Positions 9,364 to 17,295 of a DNA stretch of 50,946 nt are shown piece after piece (position 1 is the first letter of the stretch; each line of letters begins with the position of its first letter). The notes beneath the pieces were generated by a model that saw only the letters and a list, made by a program, of their open reading frames with translations, was not told the origin of the DNA and did no database searches. Position numbers and translations under genes: made by a program. The DNA is taken from the NCBI GenBank assembly GCA_030016635.1, contig JASEJQ010000010.1, positions 1-50,946 on the forward strand. Direction: 5' to 3'. Origin of the DNA: Thermoanaerobacteraceae bacterium (lineage in GTDB: Bacteria > Bacillota > Thermoanaerobacteria > Thermoanaerobacterales > UBA4877).

Positions 9364-9568
9364 CATGTCAATAACATCCCGGTACCTGATCGCTGGTCTT
9401 GATACTCTAAGATTCGTGTCTGCATTACGCCGGGTACGCCCCCATGCGGCATCCATGCATAGGCTTAAGCTCAGCAGGCATCCTTGCCTGCTGCACCAGC
9501 TACATTTGCCACTCATTAAGAGTATCATTGGCTCGTTTTTAGGCTGCCATTAGATGTTATATGACATG
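9364..9568 (-). repeat. Dispersed structured repeat, copy B (inverted relative to copy A)
   Basis: The minus strand carries the unit from CATGTCA (ending at 9568) to TGACATG (starting at 9370). The terminal arms differ from copy A (CATGGCA/TGCCATG) by a paired change that keeps pairing. The first internal hairpin is AGCAGGC/GCCTGCT with loop AAGGAT. It lies just downstream of mcp. Copies A and B form inverted repeats around the DMT-mcp block. Confidence 0.85.
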
Positions 9569-9695
9569 CTTAATAAGTTATTATGCGAGGTCTAATTGCA
9601 GCAGAATCCAGGTTTAATTCTCGACCTATGCTCTTTTGGTGATAGGATTAAGTATTGAAGTGGTACATGTTTGCCATATTTCGGGGGTCATTCCA

Positions 9696-9715
9696 AAATT
9701 TATTATAATAAATTT
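9696..9715. repeat. 20-bp perfect AT palindrome
   Basis: AAATTTATTA followed by its exact reverse complement, with no loop, in the non-coding stretch between repeat copy B and the cold-shock gene. The rest of 9569-9772 shows no gene or clear element. Confidence 0.5.
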
Positions 9716-9772
9716 GACATCTACTCCATATGATAAATATGCTGATATAGTTTTTCATAATCTTAAATTTAA

Positions 9773-9801
9773 TTGACCATCGTTACTTAATGTGATATTA
9801 T
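9773..9801 (+). promoter_or_regulatory. Promoter of the cold-shock gene
   Basis: TTGACC (9773-9778) and TATTAT (9796-9801) spaced 17 bp, with an extended -10 TGA before it. An inverted repeat ACCATCG/CGATGGT (9776-9782 and 9810-9816) flanks the -10 region. The predicted 5' UTR is only about 40 nt. Confidence 0.7.
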
Positions 9802-9848
9802 TAATATGTCGATGGTAATCGATTAATTTATTAGTTGGAGGTAAAAGA

Positions 9849-10052
9849 ATGAAAGGCAAGGTTAAGTGGTTTAATTCTGAGAAGGGTTACGGTTTCATAG
9901 AGAGAGAAGGAGGCCCGGATGTTTTCGTACACTTCTCAGCAATCGCAATGGATGGTTTTAAGACATTGGAAGAAGGACAGGCAGTAGAGTTTGAAATAGT
10001 TGAAGGTGCTAAAGGCCCTCAGGCCACTAATGTTACTGTTGTAAACGCCTAA
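9849..10052 (+). CDS. Cold-shock protein (CspA family)
   Basis: This 67-residue single cold-shock domain is a small cytoplasmic nucleic-acid chaperone that melts RNA structure. It shows both RNA-binding motifs, KGYGFIE (RNP1, residues 15-21) and VFVHF (RNP2, 27-31), and a MKGKVKWFN start. SD is GGAGG seven bases before ATG 9849. It is monocistronic: its own promoter upstream and a strong terminator 14 bp downstream. Confidence 0.96.
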   Translation: MKGKVKWFNSEKGYGFIEREGGPDVFVHFSAIAMDGFKTLEEGQAVEFEIVEGAKGPQATNVTVVNA

Positions 10053-10065
10053 ACTTCCGAAAATC

Positions 10066-10096
10066 AACCCTAACACATAACGGTGTTAGGGTTTTT
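10066..10096 (+). terminator. Terminator of the cold-shock gene
   Basis: An 11-bp stem (AACCCTAACAC / GTGTTAGGGTT, loop ATAACG) with a following T-run. Confidence 0.9.
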
Positions 10097-10116
10097 AATA
10101 TACAGGAGGGTTCATA

Positions 10117-10989
10117 ATGGGAGATTATATAGTCAAAGCTATGGTTATGGATGGGAAACTGCTTGCTTATGCATCTACTACAAGGAATACTGTAGAGGAG
10201 GCACGAAGGATACATGGTTTGAGCCCGGTGGCTTGTGCTGCACTGGGGAGGTGCCTTACAGCGGTGGGAATGATGGGAATAATGTTAAAGTCAGATAAAG
10301 GCAGCATAACGGTGCAGATAAATGGCAATGGACCGCTGGGTAATATTGTTGCATGTTCAAATTCAAAAGCAAATGTAAAAGGATATTTAAATAATCCAAA
10401 TGTTTACCTGCCGATACGGCCTGATGGAAAGCTGGATGTAGGAAGTGCTGTGGGTAGGGATGGGACTCTCACGGTGATAAGGGATCTGGGACTAAAAGAA
10501 CCATATATAGGGAAGGTCCAGCTTGTCACAGGAGAGATAGCAGACGATTTTACAGCTTACTATGCCAGGTCAGAACAGACACCATCATCAGTAGGTTTGG
10601 GGGTACTGGTGGATACTGACGGTTCATGCAAGGCCGCTGGAGGGTTTATAATTCAACTTATGCCAGATTTTCCAGCAAATATGATAGGTGTGTTGGAGGA
10701 GAAACTTGGCAAGTTATCAACCATCACTAAGTATTTAGAGTCAGGAAAAACGCCAGAGTATCTATTAAATCTTCTCCTGGGTGATATGGGCCTTGAGATT
10801 TTATACAGGGTTCCCACAATGTTTAATTGTGATTGCAGTATAGAAAAGGTAGAAAGGGCGATATACAGCCTTGGAAGGAGAGAGATTGAAAAGCTTGCAG
10901 AGGAAAACGAGCCTCTGGAGGTAATATGTGACTTCTGTGGTAAGAAGTACACAGTGGAGACGGATAAGATTAATGAGATGTTGAAGTAA
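10117..10989 (+). CDS. hslO: Redox-regulated chaperone Hsp33
   Basis: Hsp33 is a cytoplasmic holdase activated when oxidative stress releases zinc from four cysteines. The 290-residue protein has the full N-terminal domain (G-Y-G near the SDKGSITVQINGNGPLGNI segment) and the C-terminal zinc switch: Cys238-X-Cys240 and Cys271-X-X-Cys274. SD CAGGAGGG precedes ATG 10117. The next gene downstream is a decayed enzyme tail starting 9 bp after the stop, so hslO may once have been followed by, or been fused by deletion next to, an intact gene. Confidence 0.95.
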   Translation: MGDYIVKAMVMDGKLLAYASTTRNTVEEARRIHGLSPVACAALGRCLTAVGMMGIMLKSDKGSITVQINGNGPLGNIVACSNSKANVKGYLNNPNVYLPIRPDGKLDVGSAVGRDGTLTVIRDLGLKEPYIGKVQLVTGEIADDFTAYYARSEQTPSSVGLGVLVDTDGSCKAAGGFIIQLMPDFPANMIGVLEEKLGKLSTITKYLESGKTPEYLLNLLLGDMGLEILYRVPTMFNCDCSIEKVERAIYSLGRREIEKLAEENEPLEVICDFCGKKYTVETDKINEMLK

Positions 10990-10998
10990 GGGGTTATT

Positions 10999-11200
<202 letters not shown>

Positions 11201-11281
11201 GGGTAGGGACGAAAACTAAAGAATTATGGAGATAATGGGTATAAAATAGAGATAAACCAATATAAATGGAATTTTATATTT

Positions 11282-11310
11282 TTGACTTAAATATAAATCT
11301 CGTTTATACT
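11282..11310 (+). promoter_or_regulatory. Promoter of the tRNA cluster
   Basis: TTGACT (11282-11287) and TATACT (11305-11310) with 17-bp spacing, 13 bp before tRNA-Asp. Confidence 0.8.
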
Positions 11311-11323
11311 AATTATGTTAAAT

Positions 11324-11401
11324 GGCCCGGTAGTTCAGCTGGTTTAGAACGCTAGCCTGTCACGCTAGAGGTCGAGGGTTCGAACCCCTTCCGGGTCGCC
11401 A
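11324..11401 (+). tRNA. tRNA-Asp (GTC)
   Basis: Cloverleaf with acceptor GGCCCGG/CCGGGTC, anticodon loop CTGTCAC (GTC), T-loop GGGTTCGAACCCC and an encoded CCA end. Confidence 0.96.
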
Positions 11402-11407
11402 TTTTAC

Positions 11408-11483
11408 GCCCAGATAGCTCAGTCGGTAGAGCAGGGGACTGAAAATCCCCGTGTCGGTGGTTCGATTCCACCTTTGGGCACCA
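11408..11483 (+). tRNA. tRNA-Phe (GAA)
   Basis: Acceptor GCCCAGA/TTTGGGC, anticodon stem GGGGA/TCCCC with loop CTGAAAA (GAA), T-arm GTGGTTCGATTCCAC, encoded CCA. Confidence 0.96.
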
Positions 11484-11488
11484 TTTAT

Positions 11489-11564
11489 GCGGATGTAGCT
11501 CAGTTGGTAGAGCATCGCCTTGCCATGGCGAGTGTCGCGAGTTCGAGTCTCGTCATCCGCTCCA
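11489..11564 (+). tRNA. tRNA-Gly (GCC)
   Basis: Acceptor GCGGATG/CATCCGC with U73, anticodon stem TCGCC/GGCGA with loop TTGCCAT (GCC), encoded CCA. Confidence 0.96.
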
Positions 11565-11572
11565 TTTTTTAT

Positions 11573-11648
11573 GGCGACGTACCCAAGTGGCTAAGGGAGA
11601 GGTCTGCAAAACCTTTATACCCCGGTTCGAGTCCGGGCGTCGCCTCCA
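11573..11648 (+). tRNA. tRNA-Cys (GCA)
   Basis: Acceptor GGCGACG/CGTCGCC with U73 (the usual cysteine discriminator), anticodon loop CTGCAAA (GCA), encoded CCA. Last of the four-tRNA transcript. Confidence 0.96.
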
Positions 11649-11668
11649 TTACATAATTGGAAAGGTCA

Positions 11669-11694
11669 GGGTGATGCTATATCACCCTTTTTTT
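11669..11694 (+). terminator. Terminator of the tRNA cluster
   Basis: GGGTGAT/ATCACCC stem with loop GCTAT and a run of seven T. Confidence 0.9.
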
Positions 11695-11737
11695 GTATGT
11701 TTCTAAACTAATAAAATAATAAAATTTTCCCTGTGTA

Positions 11738-11765
11738 TTGAACAAAATAATAAAATGGATATAAT
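11738..11765 (+). promoter_or_regulatory. Promoter of the REC-GGDEF gene
   Basis: TTGAAC (11738-11743) and TATAAT (11760-11765), 16-bp spacing. The AT-rich leader to 11849 holds no other clear element. Confidence 0.6.
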
Positions 11766-11849
11766 GTATATAGATACGAAATGCAGCATAAAAAGATACT
11801 TGATGAATATATTATAGAGATATATGTGGTTGGGGCGGAGGATAAATAG

Positions 11850-12791
11850 ATGGAAGAGAGAAAGAAAAAGATTCTTGTTGCTGATGACTCAGTCCTCACT
11901 AACAGAATAACCTCTGACATTTTAAAAAGAGCCGGTTATGAAGTGATAAATGCTGTTGATGGGGAAGAGGCGCTTGAACTCATACAGAAGGAAAGGCCAG
12001 ACCTGCTGCTGACAGATATTGTAATGCCAAAATTGTCTGGTCTTGACGTTTGTAAAGTAATTAGAGACGACCCTGCATATAATCTGATGCCTATCATTAT
12101 CCTTACCACTAAAGGTCAGGAAGAAGATAAGCTGAAAGGACTGGAGCTTGGCGCAGATGATTACATAGTAAAGCCATTTAATGAGAAAGAGCTTCTTATA
12201 AGGGTAAAGAATTTATTTAAAAGGATTGATAGAAACCGTCTTGCCAACCCACTTACAGGTCTCCATGGCAATCTTGATATTACAATGGAAATGACAAGAC
12301 GTCTTGATACCGGAGAGAGATTTGCTGTCCTCTATATAGACCTGGACAATTTTAAAGCATTCAATGATTATTATGGTTTTTCCCGTGGGGATAAGGTGAT
12401 AAAGTTGCTGGCTGATATCATAGTGGAGGTTTGTCATAAAATTGGAAATACCAGAGATTTTGTTGGTCATATCGGCGGCGACGACTTTGTTGTTATTACA
12501 ACTATTGATAAAATGGAGTTGTTAAGCCAGGAGATAATCAATACTTTTGATAGTTCCATTAGACTGCTGTATAATGAAGAAGACCTAAAAAGAGGATACA
12601 TAGTTACACGGGATAGAAGAGGTAAAGAAATGAAATACCCTGTCATAACGGTTTCGATAGGAATTGTAGTAAATGAAGACCACAGGTTCAAAAATCCTCT
12701 GGAGATAGGGGAAGTTGCAGCAGAAGTAAAGGCGGTAGCAAAGAGCATTGAAGGCAAAAGCAATTATTTCATTGATAGAAGAAGGGGATAA
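11850..12791 (+). CDS. Response regulator with GGDEF domain (probable diguanylate cyclase)
   Basis: The 313-residue protein joins a receiver domain (residues 6-122; acidic pocket Asp12-Asp13, phosphoacceptor Asp56, Lys108 in VKPF) to a GGDEF domain (130-310). The GGDEF domain shows NPLTGL, YIDLDNFKAFND and the active-site loop GGDDF at 209-213, one conservative change from GGDEF. The inhibitory I-site RxxD is not kept (NTRD at that spot). It probably makes cyclic di-GMP when phosphorylated, without product feedback through the I-site. No partner histidine kinase lies beside it. The next gene begins 25 bp downstream. Confidence 0.88.
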   Translation: MEERKKKILVADDSVLTNRITSDILKRAGYEVINAVDGEEALELIQKERPDLLLTDIVMPKLSGLDVCKVIRDDPAYNLMPIIILTTKGQEEDKLKGLELGADDYIVKPFNEKELLIRVKNLFKRIDRNRLANPLTGLHGNLDITMEMTRRLDTGERFAVLYIDLDNFKAFNDYYGFSRGDKVIKLLADIIVEVCHKIGNTRDFVGHIGGDDFVVITTIDKMELLSQEIINTFDSSIRLLYNEEDLKRGYIVTRDRRGKEMKYPVITVSIGIVVNEDHRFKNPLEIGEVAAEVKAVAKSIEGKSNYFIDRRRG

Positions 12792-12816
12792 AACCTCCTT
12801 TTTTTGAGGTGATTAT

Positions 12817-13536
12817 ATGGGAAAAAATTACAATTATTTTCTTGTAGACTATAGAGCCAAAAAACAAATAGAGACACTAAGGAAATGGGGCATGAAAGTA
12901 ATACCGGTATATACGCACCAGCATTTGCAGCAATCTATATCCTCACATCCTGATATGCTGATATATTCCATATGTAATCAAGTAATATATGCACCGGGTA
13001 CATCATATAATACATTAAGGAATATTCAGTCATTGGGTTTTAAGATTATAGAAGGAGCTACAGCATTGACATGCAATTATCCTGGCGATATAGCATATAA
13101 TATAGCAAGAATTGGAAACAAAATTTTTCACAATCTTAAGTATACAGATTCACTCCTTAGAAACCTATTGGAAAGTTACGGATTTAAATTTGTGCATGTG
13201 AATCAGGGTTATACGAAATGCAATATATGTATACTTGGAGATAAAGCTGCTATAACAGAAGATAAGGGGATTGCCGATGTGCTTGAAAGAGAGGGGATAG
13301 ATGTTCTCGTTATACCACCGGGAAATGTGAGGTTATCCGGCTACAGAAATGGATTTATTGGTGGAGCCAGCGGTCTTCTAAGTGGTGATACACTGGTTTT
13401 TACAGGCAAGCTTTTGAACAGAGAGGTAAGAGAAAAAATTGAAAAATTTATTGAAAAACATAATTTAATTTTAAAATATTTATCTGATGATGAAATAATA
13501 GACATAGGTTCAATAATTTCTCTAAATCAGGAATGA
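12817..13536 (+). CDS. DUF6873-type GME-fold protein of unknown function
   Basis: The 239-residue protein resembles a clostridial family placed in the guanidino-modifying-enzyme (amidinotransferase/deiminase) fold. Seen features: FLVDYRA start, CNYPGDIAYNIARIG, VNQGYTKCNICILGD, ITEDKGIADVLEREGIDVLVIPPGNVRLSGY and NGFIGGASGLL, repeats of the GME propeller type. The Cys in QGYTKCN is in the usual conserved spot of this family. Activity is unknown and is not inferred. The intergenic piece before it contains an ACCTC-T-run-GAGGT hairpin that would cover its SD (GAGGTG). Confidence 0.65.
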   Translation: MGKNYNYFLVDYRAKKQIETLRKWGMKVIPVYTHQHLQQSISSHPDMLIYSICNQVIYAPGTSYNTLRNIQSLGFKIIEGATALTCNYPGDIAYNIARIGNKIFHNLKYTDSLLRNLLESYGFKFVHVNQGYTKCNICILGDKAAITEDKGIADVLEREGIDVLVIPPGNVRLSGYRNGFIGGASGLLSGDTLVFTGKLLNREVREKIEKFIEKHNLILKYLSDDEIIDIGSIISLNQE

Positions 13537-13590
13537 TAATTACAGCATAAAGAATCCGGTGGTACACATACTACAGGAGAAAGGAAGTGA

Positions 13591-14487
13591 TTGCAATTGG
13601 CTTATTTCTCCGTGACAATGAATGACAATCAAAATGAGTTTTTAAGGCAGCTTAATATTGGCTTGGCCAGTATGAATGATGGTGAATTTTTTCTAATAAA
13701 TAAACAGATGATTGATAAGAAGCAATATATATATTCGATGGAATGTATTGATGGATATATACCTACAAGAGACTCCTATCTTGCTGCGATGGATGTATTA
13801 TCTAAAACCTTAAGTAACTATATTGTTGATGTTTATGAAAAAATAATATTAAAAAAATTGATAGATAAATGCTATTACTATTTCAACAAAGAAGAAAAAG
13901 AAATAATATATAATAATGCCAGGACGCTTTCTGAGGAATACAATAAGGACCTAAGATGGTATAAAATTAGTGAGCTGGAAACAGGTATAAATGAATTTTT
14001 GCATGAAACTCAGGAAATTAATCTGGATGGTTTTTTATTTTTCAGGGGTCAAAACTATCTCAAAGACTTAAGAGAAATTGTCGACAGGGCAGTAGATGAA
14101 TACCTGATGGAAAGGGAATACAACGACTTCATAAGACTATTGAAATATTTTGTAGACCTGCAAAGCCCAAAACTGGATACAGTGAATATTATAATTAAGG
14201 ATGACACATACCAATTGCTGGATGGTGAATTGAGGGAGCTGGACAATCATTTTGTGGAATCAGCAATTCAGGATAGCATAGAAGCAGATATGAGCAAAGA
14301 TGATATATTAATAAGTTTTCTATTAACAATGGCGCCAGTAAAAATATACATTCATTCTGTGGAAAGGGCAGCAAATAAAGAGATAATAGAAACGATTATT
14401 AACGTTTTTGGTGATAGAGTATCAATTTGCTACGGATGTGACCTATGTAATAATATGAAAAGTATGACCAAAAGTAATGAAGGATAG
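13591..14487 (+). CDS. ytxC: Sporulation protein YtxC family
   Basis: The 298-residue protein matches the YtxC-like family found in spore-forming Firmicutes. Recognisable parts include NLDGFLFFRGQNYLKDLREIVD (residues 150-171), VDEYLMEREYNDFIRLLKYFVD and QSPKLDTVNIII. A C-terminal segment has CYGCDLC. Its molecular role is not known to me beyond the sporulation annotation. The start is TTG at 13591 behind GGAGAAAGGAAG. A terminator overlaps its stop codon, so it ends its transcription unit. Confidence 0.8.
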   Translation: MQLAYFSVTMNDNQNEFLRQLNIGLASMNDGEFFLINKQMIDKKQYIYSMECIDGYIPTRDSYLAAMDVLSKTLSNYIVDVYEKIILKKLIDKCYYYFNKEEKEIIYNNARTLSEEYNKDLRWYKISELETGINEFLHETQEINLDGFLFFRGQNYLKDLREIVDRAVDEYLMEREYNDFIRLLKYFVDLQSPKLDTVNIIIKDDTYQLLDGELRELDNHFVESAIQDSIEADMSKDDILISFLLTMAPVKIYIHSVERAANKEIIETIINVFGDRVSICYGCDLCNNMKSMTKSNEG

Positions 14488-14516
14488 CCAGTGGTTCAGC
14501 TATCCTTTTTATTTTT
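14482..14516 (+). terminator. Terminator after ytxC
   Basis: GGATAGC/GCTATCC stem (14482-14488, 14499-14505) followed by TTTTTATTTTT; it includes the ytxC stop codon. Confidence 0.85.
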
Positions 14517-14607
14517 ATCATGAATTGATAAAAAAATATCAAAAAATTTTTTTAAAAAGAAAGAAGGAGTTTTATTTTGTATGTAGAATATATATAATGC
14601 AAAAATA

Positions 14608-14632
14608 AAACATTATTTTATAATATGAAACA
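14608..14632. promoter_or_regulatory. IclR operator copy 1 (before its own gene)
   Basis: A 25-bp sequence identical to 15457-15481. It holds two GAAACA-like ends and a central near-palindrome ATTATTTTATAAT. It lies just before the regulator start, so autoregulation is likely. Confidence 0.75.
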
Positions 14633-14642
14633 GGTGCTGTCC

Positions 14643-15428
14643 ATGAATGACTCGTATAATGTACAGGTTTTAGAACGCACAGTAAAGGTACTAGAAGTCA
14701 TGGCAAAATATCCATATGGCATGGCCTTGACTGATATTTCTAGAGATGTAAACCTAAATAAGAGTACCGTCTTTCGCATCCTTGCAACTCTCCAATATTA
14801 TGGGTATATAATGCAGGATAATGATGGTAAGTATAAACTGGGCTATAAGTTTTTAGAACTTTCCAGCGCTGTTATGGAGAGGCTTGACATACGTAAAATA
14901 GCTCACCCGTATCTGGACGAACTATCCAGGATAACAGGCGAGGTTGTCCATCTGGTCATACTTGATGGATATGAAGGAGTCTACATCGACAAAGTAGATA
15001 ACTCCTCTGGAACAATACGTATGTATTCTCAGGTAGGGAAACACATACCACTTCACTGCACAGGTGTGGGTAAAGTTCTTCTTGCAGCAATGTCTGTTGA
15101 GGAGGTGGAAAAGGTTATCGGCCTAAAGGGTTTGCCCAAGAGAACTGAAAATACAATTACCGATGCTGGTAAATTGTTTGAGGAGCTCCAGAAGATAAAG
15201 GAGCAGGGCTATGCCATAGATGACATTGAAAATGAGGAAGGAATAAGGTGTGTCGCAGCCCCTATATTAAACTACCATGGAGAAACGATTGCAGCAGTAA
15301 GTATATCCGGTCCAACATTAAGGGTTACAAGAGAAAGAGTTCCTGAACTAGTCCATCTGCTAAAGGATTATACACTGGATATATCAAGAGAATTAGGCTA
15401 TAAAGCAAATGATGAAAATATCATCTGA
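14643..15428 (+). CDS. IclR-family transcriptional regulator of the sugar-acid island
   Basis: The protein has an N-terminal winged helix-turn-helix (about residues 5-65: LEVMAKYPYGMALTDISRDVNLNKSTVFRILATL) and a C-terminal IclR ligand domain (75-255) with HCTGVGKVLLAAM, IDDIENEEGIRCVAAPI and AAVSISGP. It is closest in style to KdgR-type regulators of sugar acids. An in-frame ATG at 14625 lies inside the putative operator, so ATG 14643 with SD CAGGTG is preferred (261 residues). The same 25-bp operator precedes dctQ 29 bp after this gene ends, so it should control both itself and the TRAP operon. Confidence 0.9.
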   Translation: MNDSYNVQVLERTVKVLEVMAKYPYGMALTDISRDVNLNKSTVFRILATLQYYGYIMQDNDGKYKLGYKFLELSSAVMERLDIRKIAHPYLDELSRITGEVVHLVILDGYEGVYIDKVDNSSGTIRMYSQVGKHIPLHCTGVGKVLLAAMSVEEVEKVIGLKGLPKRTENTITDAGKLFEELQKIKEQGYAIDDIENEEGIRCVAAPILNYHGETIAAVSISGPTLRVTRERVPELVHLLKDYTLDISRELGYKANDENII

Positions 15429-15456
15429 TAAGAAATTTCTGTGTCGGAATTTGATG

Positions 15457-15481
15457 AAACATTATTTTATAATATGAAACA
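15457..15481. promoter_or_regulatory. IclR operator copy 2 (before dctQ)
   Basis: Exact 25-bp duplicate of 14608-14632, overlapping a TATAAT hexamer (15468-15473), directly before the SD of dctQ. Confidence 0.75.
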
Positions 15482-15495
15482 AGGAAGGTGTATAT

Positions 15496-15981
15496 ATGGC
15501 AAGATTTGAAGAGTATTTTTATAAATTTTTAGAATATGTATCAGCAATTTTGCTGGTGATAATGGTTATTATAGTTTTTGCAAACGTTATATTCAGGTAT
15601 TTCTTGGATTTTTCCATTGCCAGCACAGAGGAATTATCAAGATTTATGTTCATATGGATTTCATTTATTGGTTCTGCTTTGGCTCTAAGATACAGCGAGC
15701 ATTTGAGTATTGATTTTATTACCAATATATTGCCCGATTTTATGAAAAAAGTTGTAATGATTTTTGACCAGTTTGTTGTACTGATAATTGTATCATTAAT
15801 GGGTGTAGGCGGATGGCGAATGACCATTAGTGATATGGCTGTCAGGTCATCAGCTACAGATATACCTCTTGGTTATATTGATGCTATAGTACCAATAGTA
15901 GCTATTATTATGGTATTTATTCAAATAGAAAAAATTATTGGATTTTTTATTGGCAATAAGCAATCTAAAAAGGAGGTATAA
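15496..15981 (+). CDS. dctQ: TRAP transporter small permease (DctQ type)
   Basis: The 161-residue membrane protein has four predicted spans. The usual DctQ segments are present: VFANVIFRYFLDFSIASTEELSRFMFIWISFIGSALALR near residues 26-64 and the C-terminal PLGYIDAIVPI. DctQ pairs with DctM in a sodium-driven importer. SD AAGGAAGGTG precedes ATG 15496; the stop is 3 bases before dctM. Confidence 0.92.
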   Translation: MARFEEYFYKFLEYVSAILLVIMVIIVFANVIFRYFLDFSIASTEELSRFMFIWISFIGSALALRYSEHLSIDFITNILPDFMKKVVMIFDQFVVLIIVSLMGVGGWRMTISDMAVRSSATDIPLGYIDAIVPIVAIIMVFIQIEKIIGFFIGNKQSKKEV

Positions 15982-15984
15982 AGA

Positions 15985-17256
15985 TTGTTATATATTTTCT
16001 TGATAAGTTTATTTGGACTTCTATTATTAAACATACCCGTGGCCTTTGCCCTTGCAGGCAGTTCTTTGATAATGTTACTTTCAATGAATAATACCTCCTT
16101 TGAGATAATTTCCCAGAGTATGGTAAGAGGAATAGATAATTTTACACTGCTTGCTATCCCGTTTTTCATGCTTGCTGGAGAAATAATGAATAAGGGTGGA
16201 TTATCCAGAAGAATAGTTAGATTTGCACAGTCACTTATTGGGTTTGTGACTGGTGGTCTTGGATATGTATCGGTAGTAGCGAGTATGATTTTCGCTGGAA
16301 TCTCAGGTTCTGCCATCGCAGATACATCTGCAATTGGTTCTATATTGTTTCCTATAATGAGGGATGAAAAATATAAAATGCCAAAGGCAACGGCGCTTAT
16401 TGCTGCTGCCGGTACAATAGGTCCGGTGATTCCTCCAAGCATACCAATGATATTGTATGGTGTTGTAGCAGGAGTGTCAATAGTTAAACTGTTTCTGGGT
16501 GGTGCCATTCCAGGAATTATTATAGGACTTTCATTAATGGTTGTGTGGTATTTCACATCAAGGAAAGATGGATATACTAAGGTGTCAAAACTTTCCCTAA
16601 GAGAAGTATGGGAAAGTTTTATAGATGCATTTCTGGCATTACTGCTGCCATTAATAATTCTTGGCGGAATAATCAGTGGTATCTATACGCCCACAGAGGC
16701 TGCGGTAATCGCAGTGGTATATGCTTTTATAGTTTCAACGTTTGTATATAAAGAGTTCTCCATTAAAGATATATTGCCATCATCCATAGCAACAGCTAAA
16801 GGCACAGCAACTGTCATGCTGGTTTGTGGTGCAGCTACCGCCGCTGCATATTTTATAACAATAGCGCAGATACCTGCAGCTATGTCCAGTTTGCTGTTAT
16901 CGATCTCTACCAACAGGTATGTGATACTATTTTTGATAAATATACTTTTGTTGGTGGTTGGCATGGTAATGGACTTAACTCCTGCATTGCTTATACTGGC
17001 ACCTATACTGCTGCCTGTAGTAACGCAGGTGGGTATAGACCCGATATTCTTCGGCGTTGTAATGGTTGTGAACTTGTGCATTGGGTTAATAACACCACCG
17101 GTTGGAACTGTTCTGTTTACTGCATGTGGTGTTAGTAGAGAGGATATTACAGGGGTTATAAAAAACCTATGGCCCTATTTGATAGTTATGATCGCTGTTC
17201 TATTCCTTATAACCTACGTTCCACAGTTAGTAATGTGGTTGCCAAATGCTCTATAG
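15985..17256 (+). CDS. dctM: TRAP transporter large permease (DctM type)
   Basis: The 423-residue protein has about 12 hydrophobic spans and family motifs: IPFFMLAGEIMNKGG, FAGISGSAIADTSAIG, GPVIPPSIPMILYG and NLCIGLITPPVG. It is the transport channel of the TRAP system. Start is TTG 15985 with AGGAGG nine bases before it, overlapping the dctQ end. The substrate is set by the binding protein encoded next. Confidence 0.94.
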   Translation: MLYIFLISLFGLLLLNIPVAFALAGSSLIMLLSMNNTSFEIISQSMVRGIDNFTLLAIPFFMLAGEIMNKGGLSRRIVRFAQSLIGFVTGGLGYVSVVASMIFAGISGSAIADTSAIGSILFPIMRDEKYKMPKATALIAAAGTIGPVIPPSIPMILYGVVAGVSIVKLFLGGAIPGIIIGLSLMVVWYFTSRKDGYTKVSKLSLREVWESFIDAFLALLLPLIILGGIISGIYTPTEAAVIAVVYAFIVSTFVYKEFSIKDILPSSIATAKGTATVMLVCGAATAAAYFITIAQIPAAMSSLLLSISTNRYVILFLINILLLVVGMVMDLTPALLILAPILLPVVTQVGIDPIFFGVVMVVNLCIGLITPPVGTVLFTACGVSREDITGVIKNLWPYLIVMIAVLFLITYVPQLVMWLPNAL

Positions 17257-17295
17257 AGCATTGACATAAAATCAAAAATTACGAGGAGGGGTATT

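Noticed and set aside
9311-9553. 80-codon plus-strand ORF and other ORFs crossing the repeat copies (also 6215-6586, 9340-9528, 49483-49752)
   Set aside because: They coincide with the structured repeat, appear in different frames in different copies, lack SD sites and have no recognisable protein features.
11474-11656. 60-codon ORF over the tRNA-Gly and tRNA-Cys genes
   Set aside because: It is read through two clear tRNA genes; tRNA structure explains the sequence.
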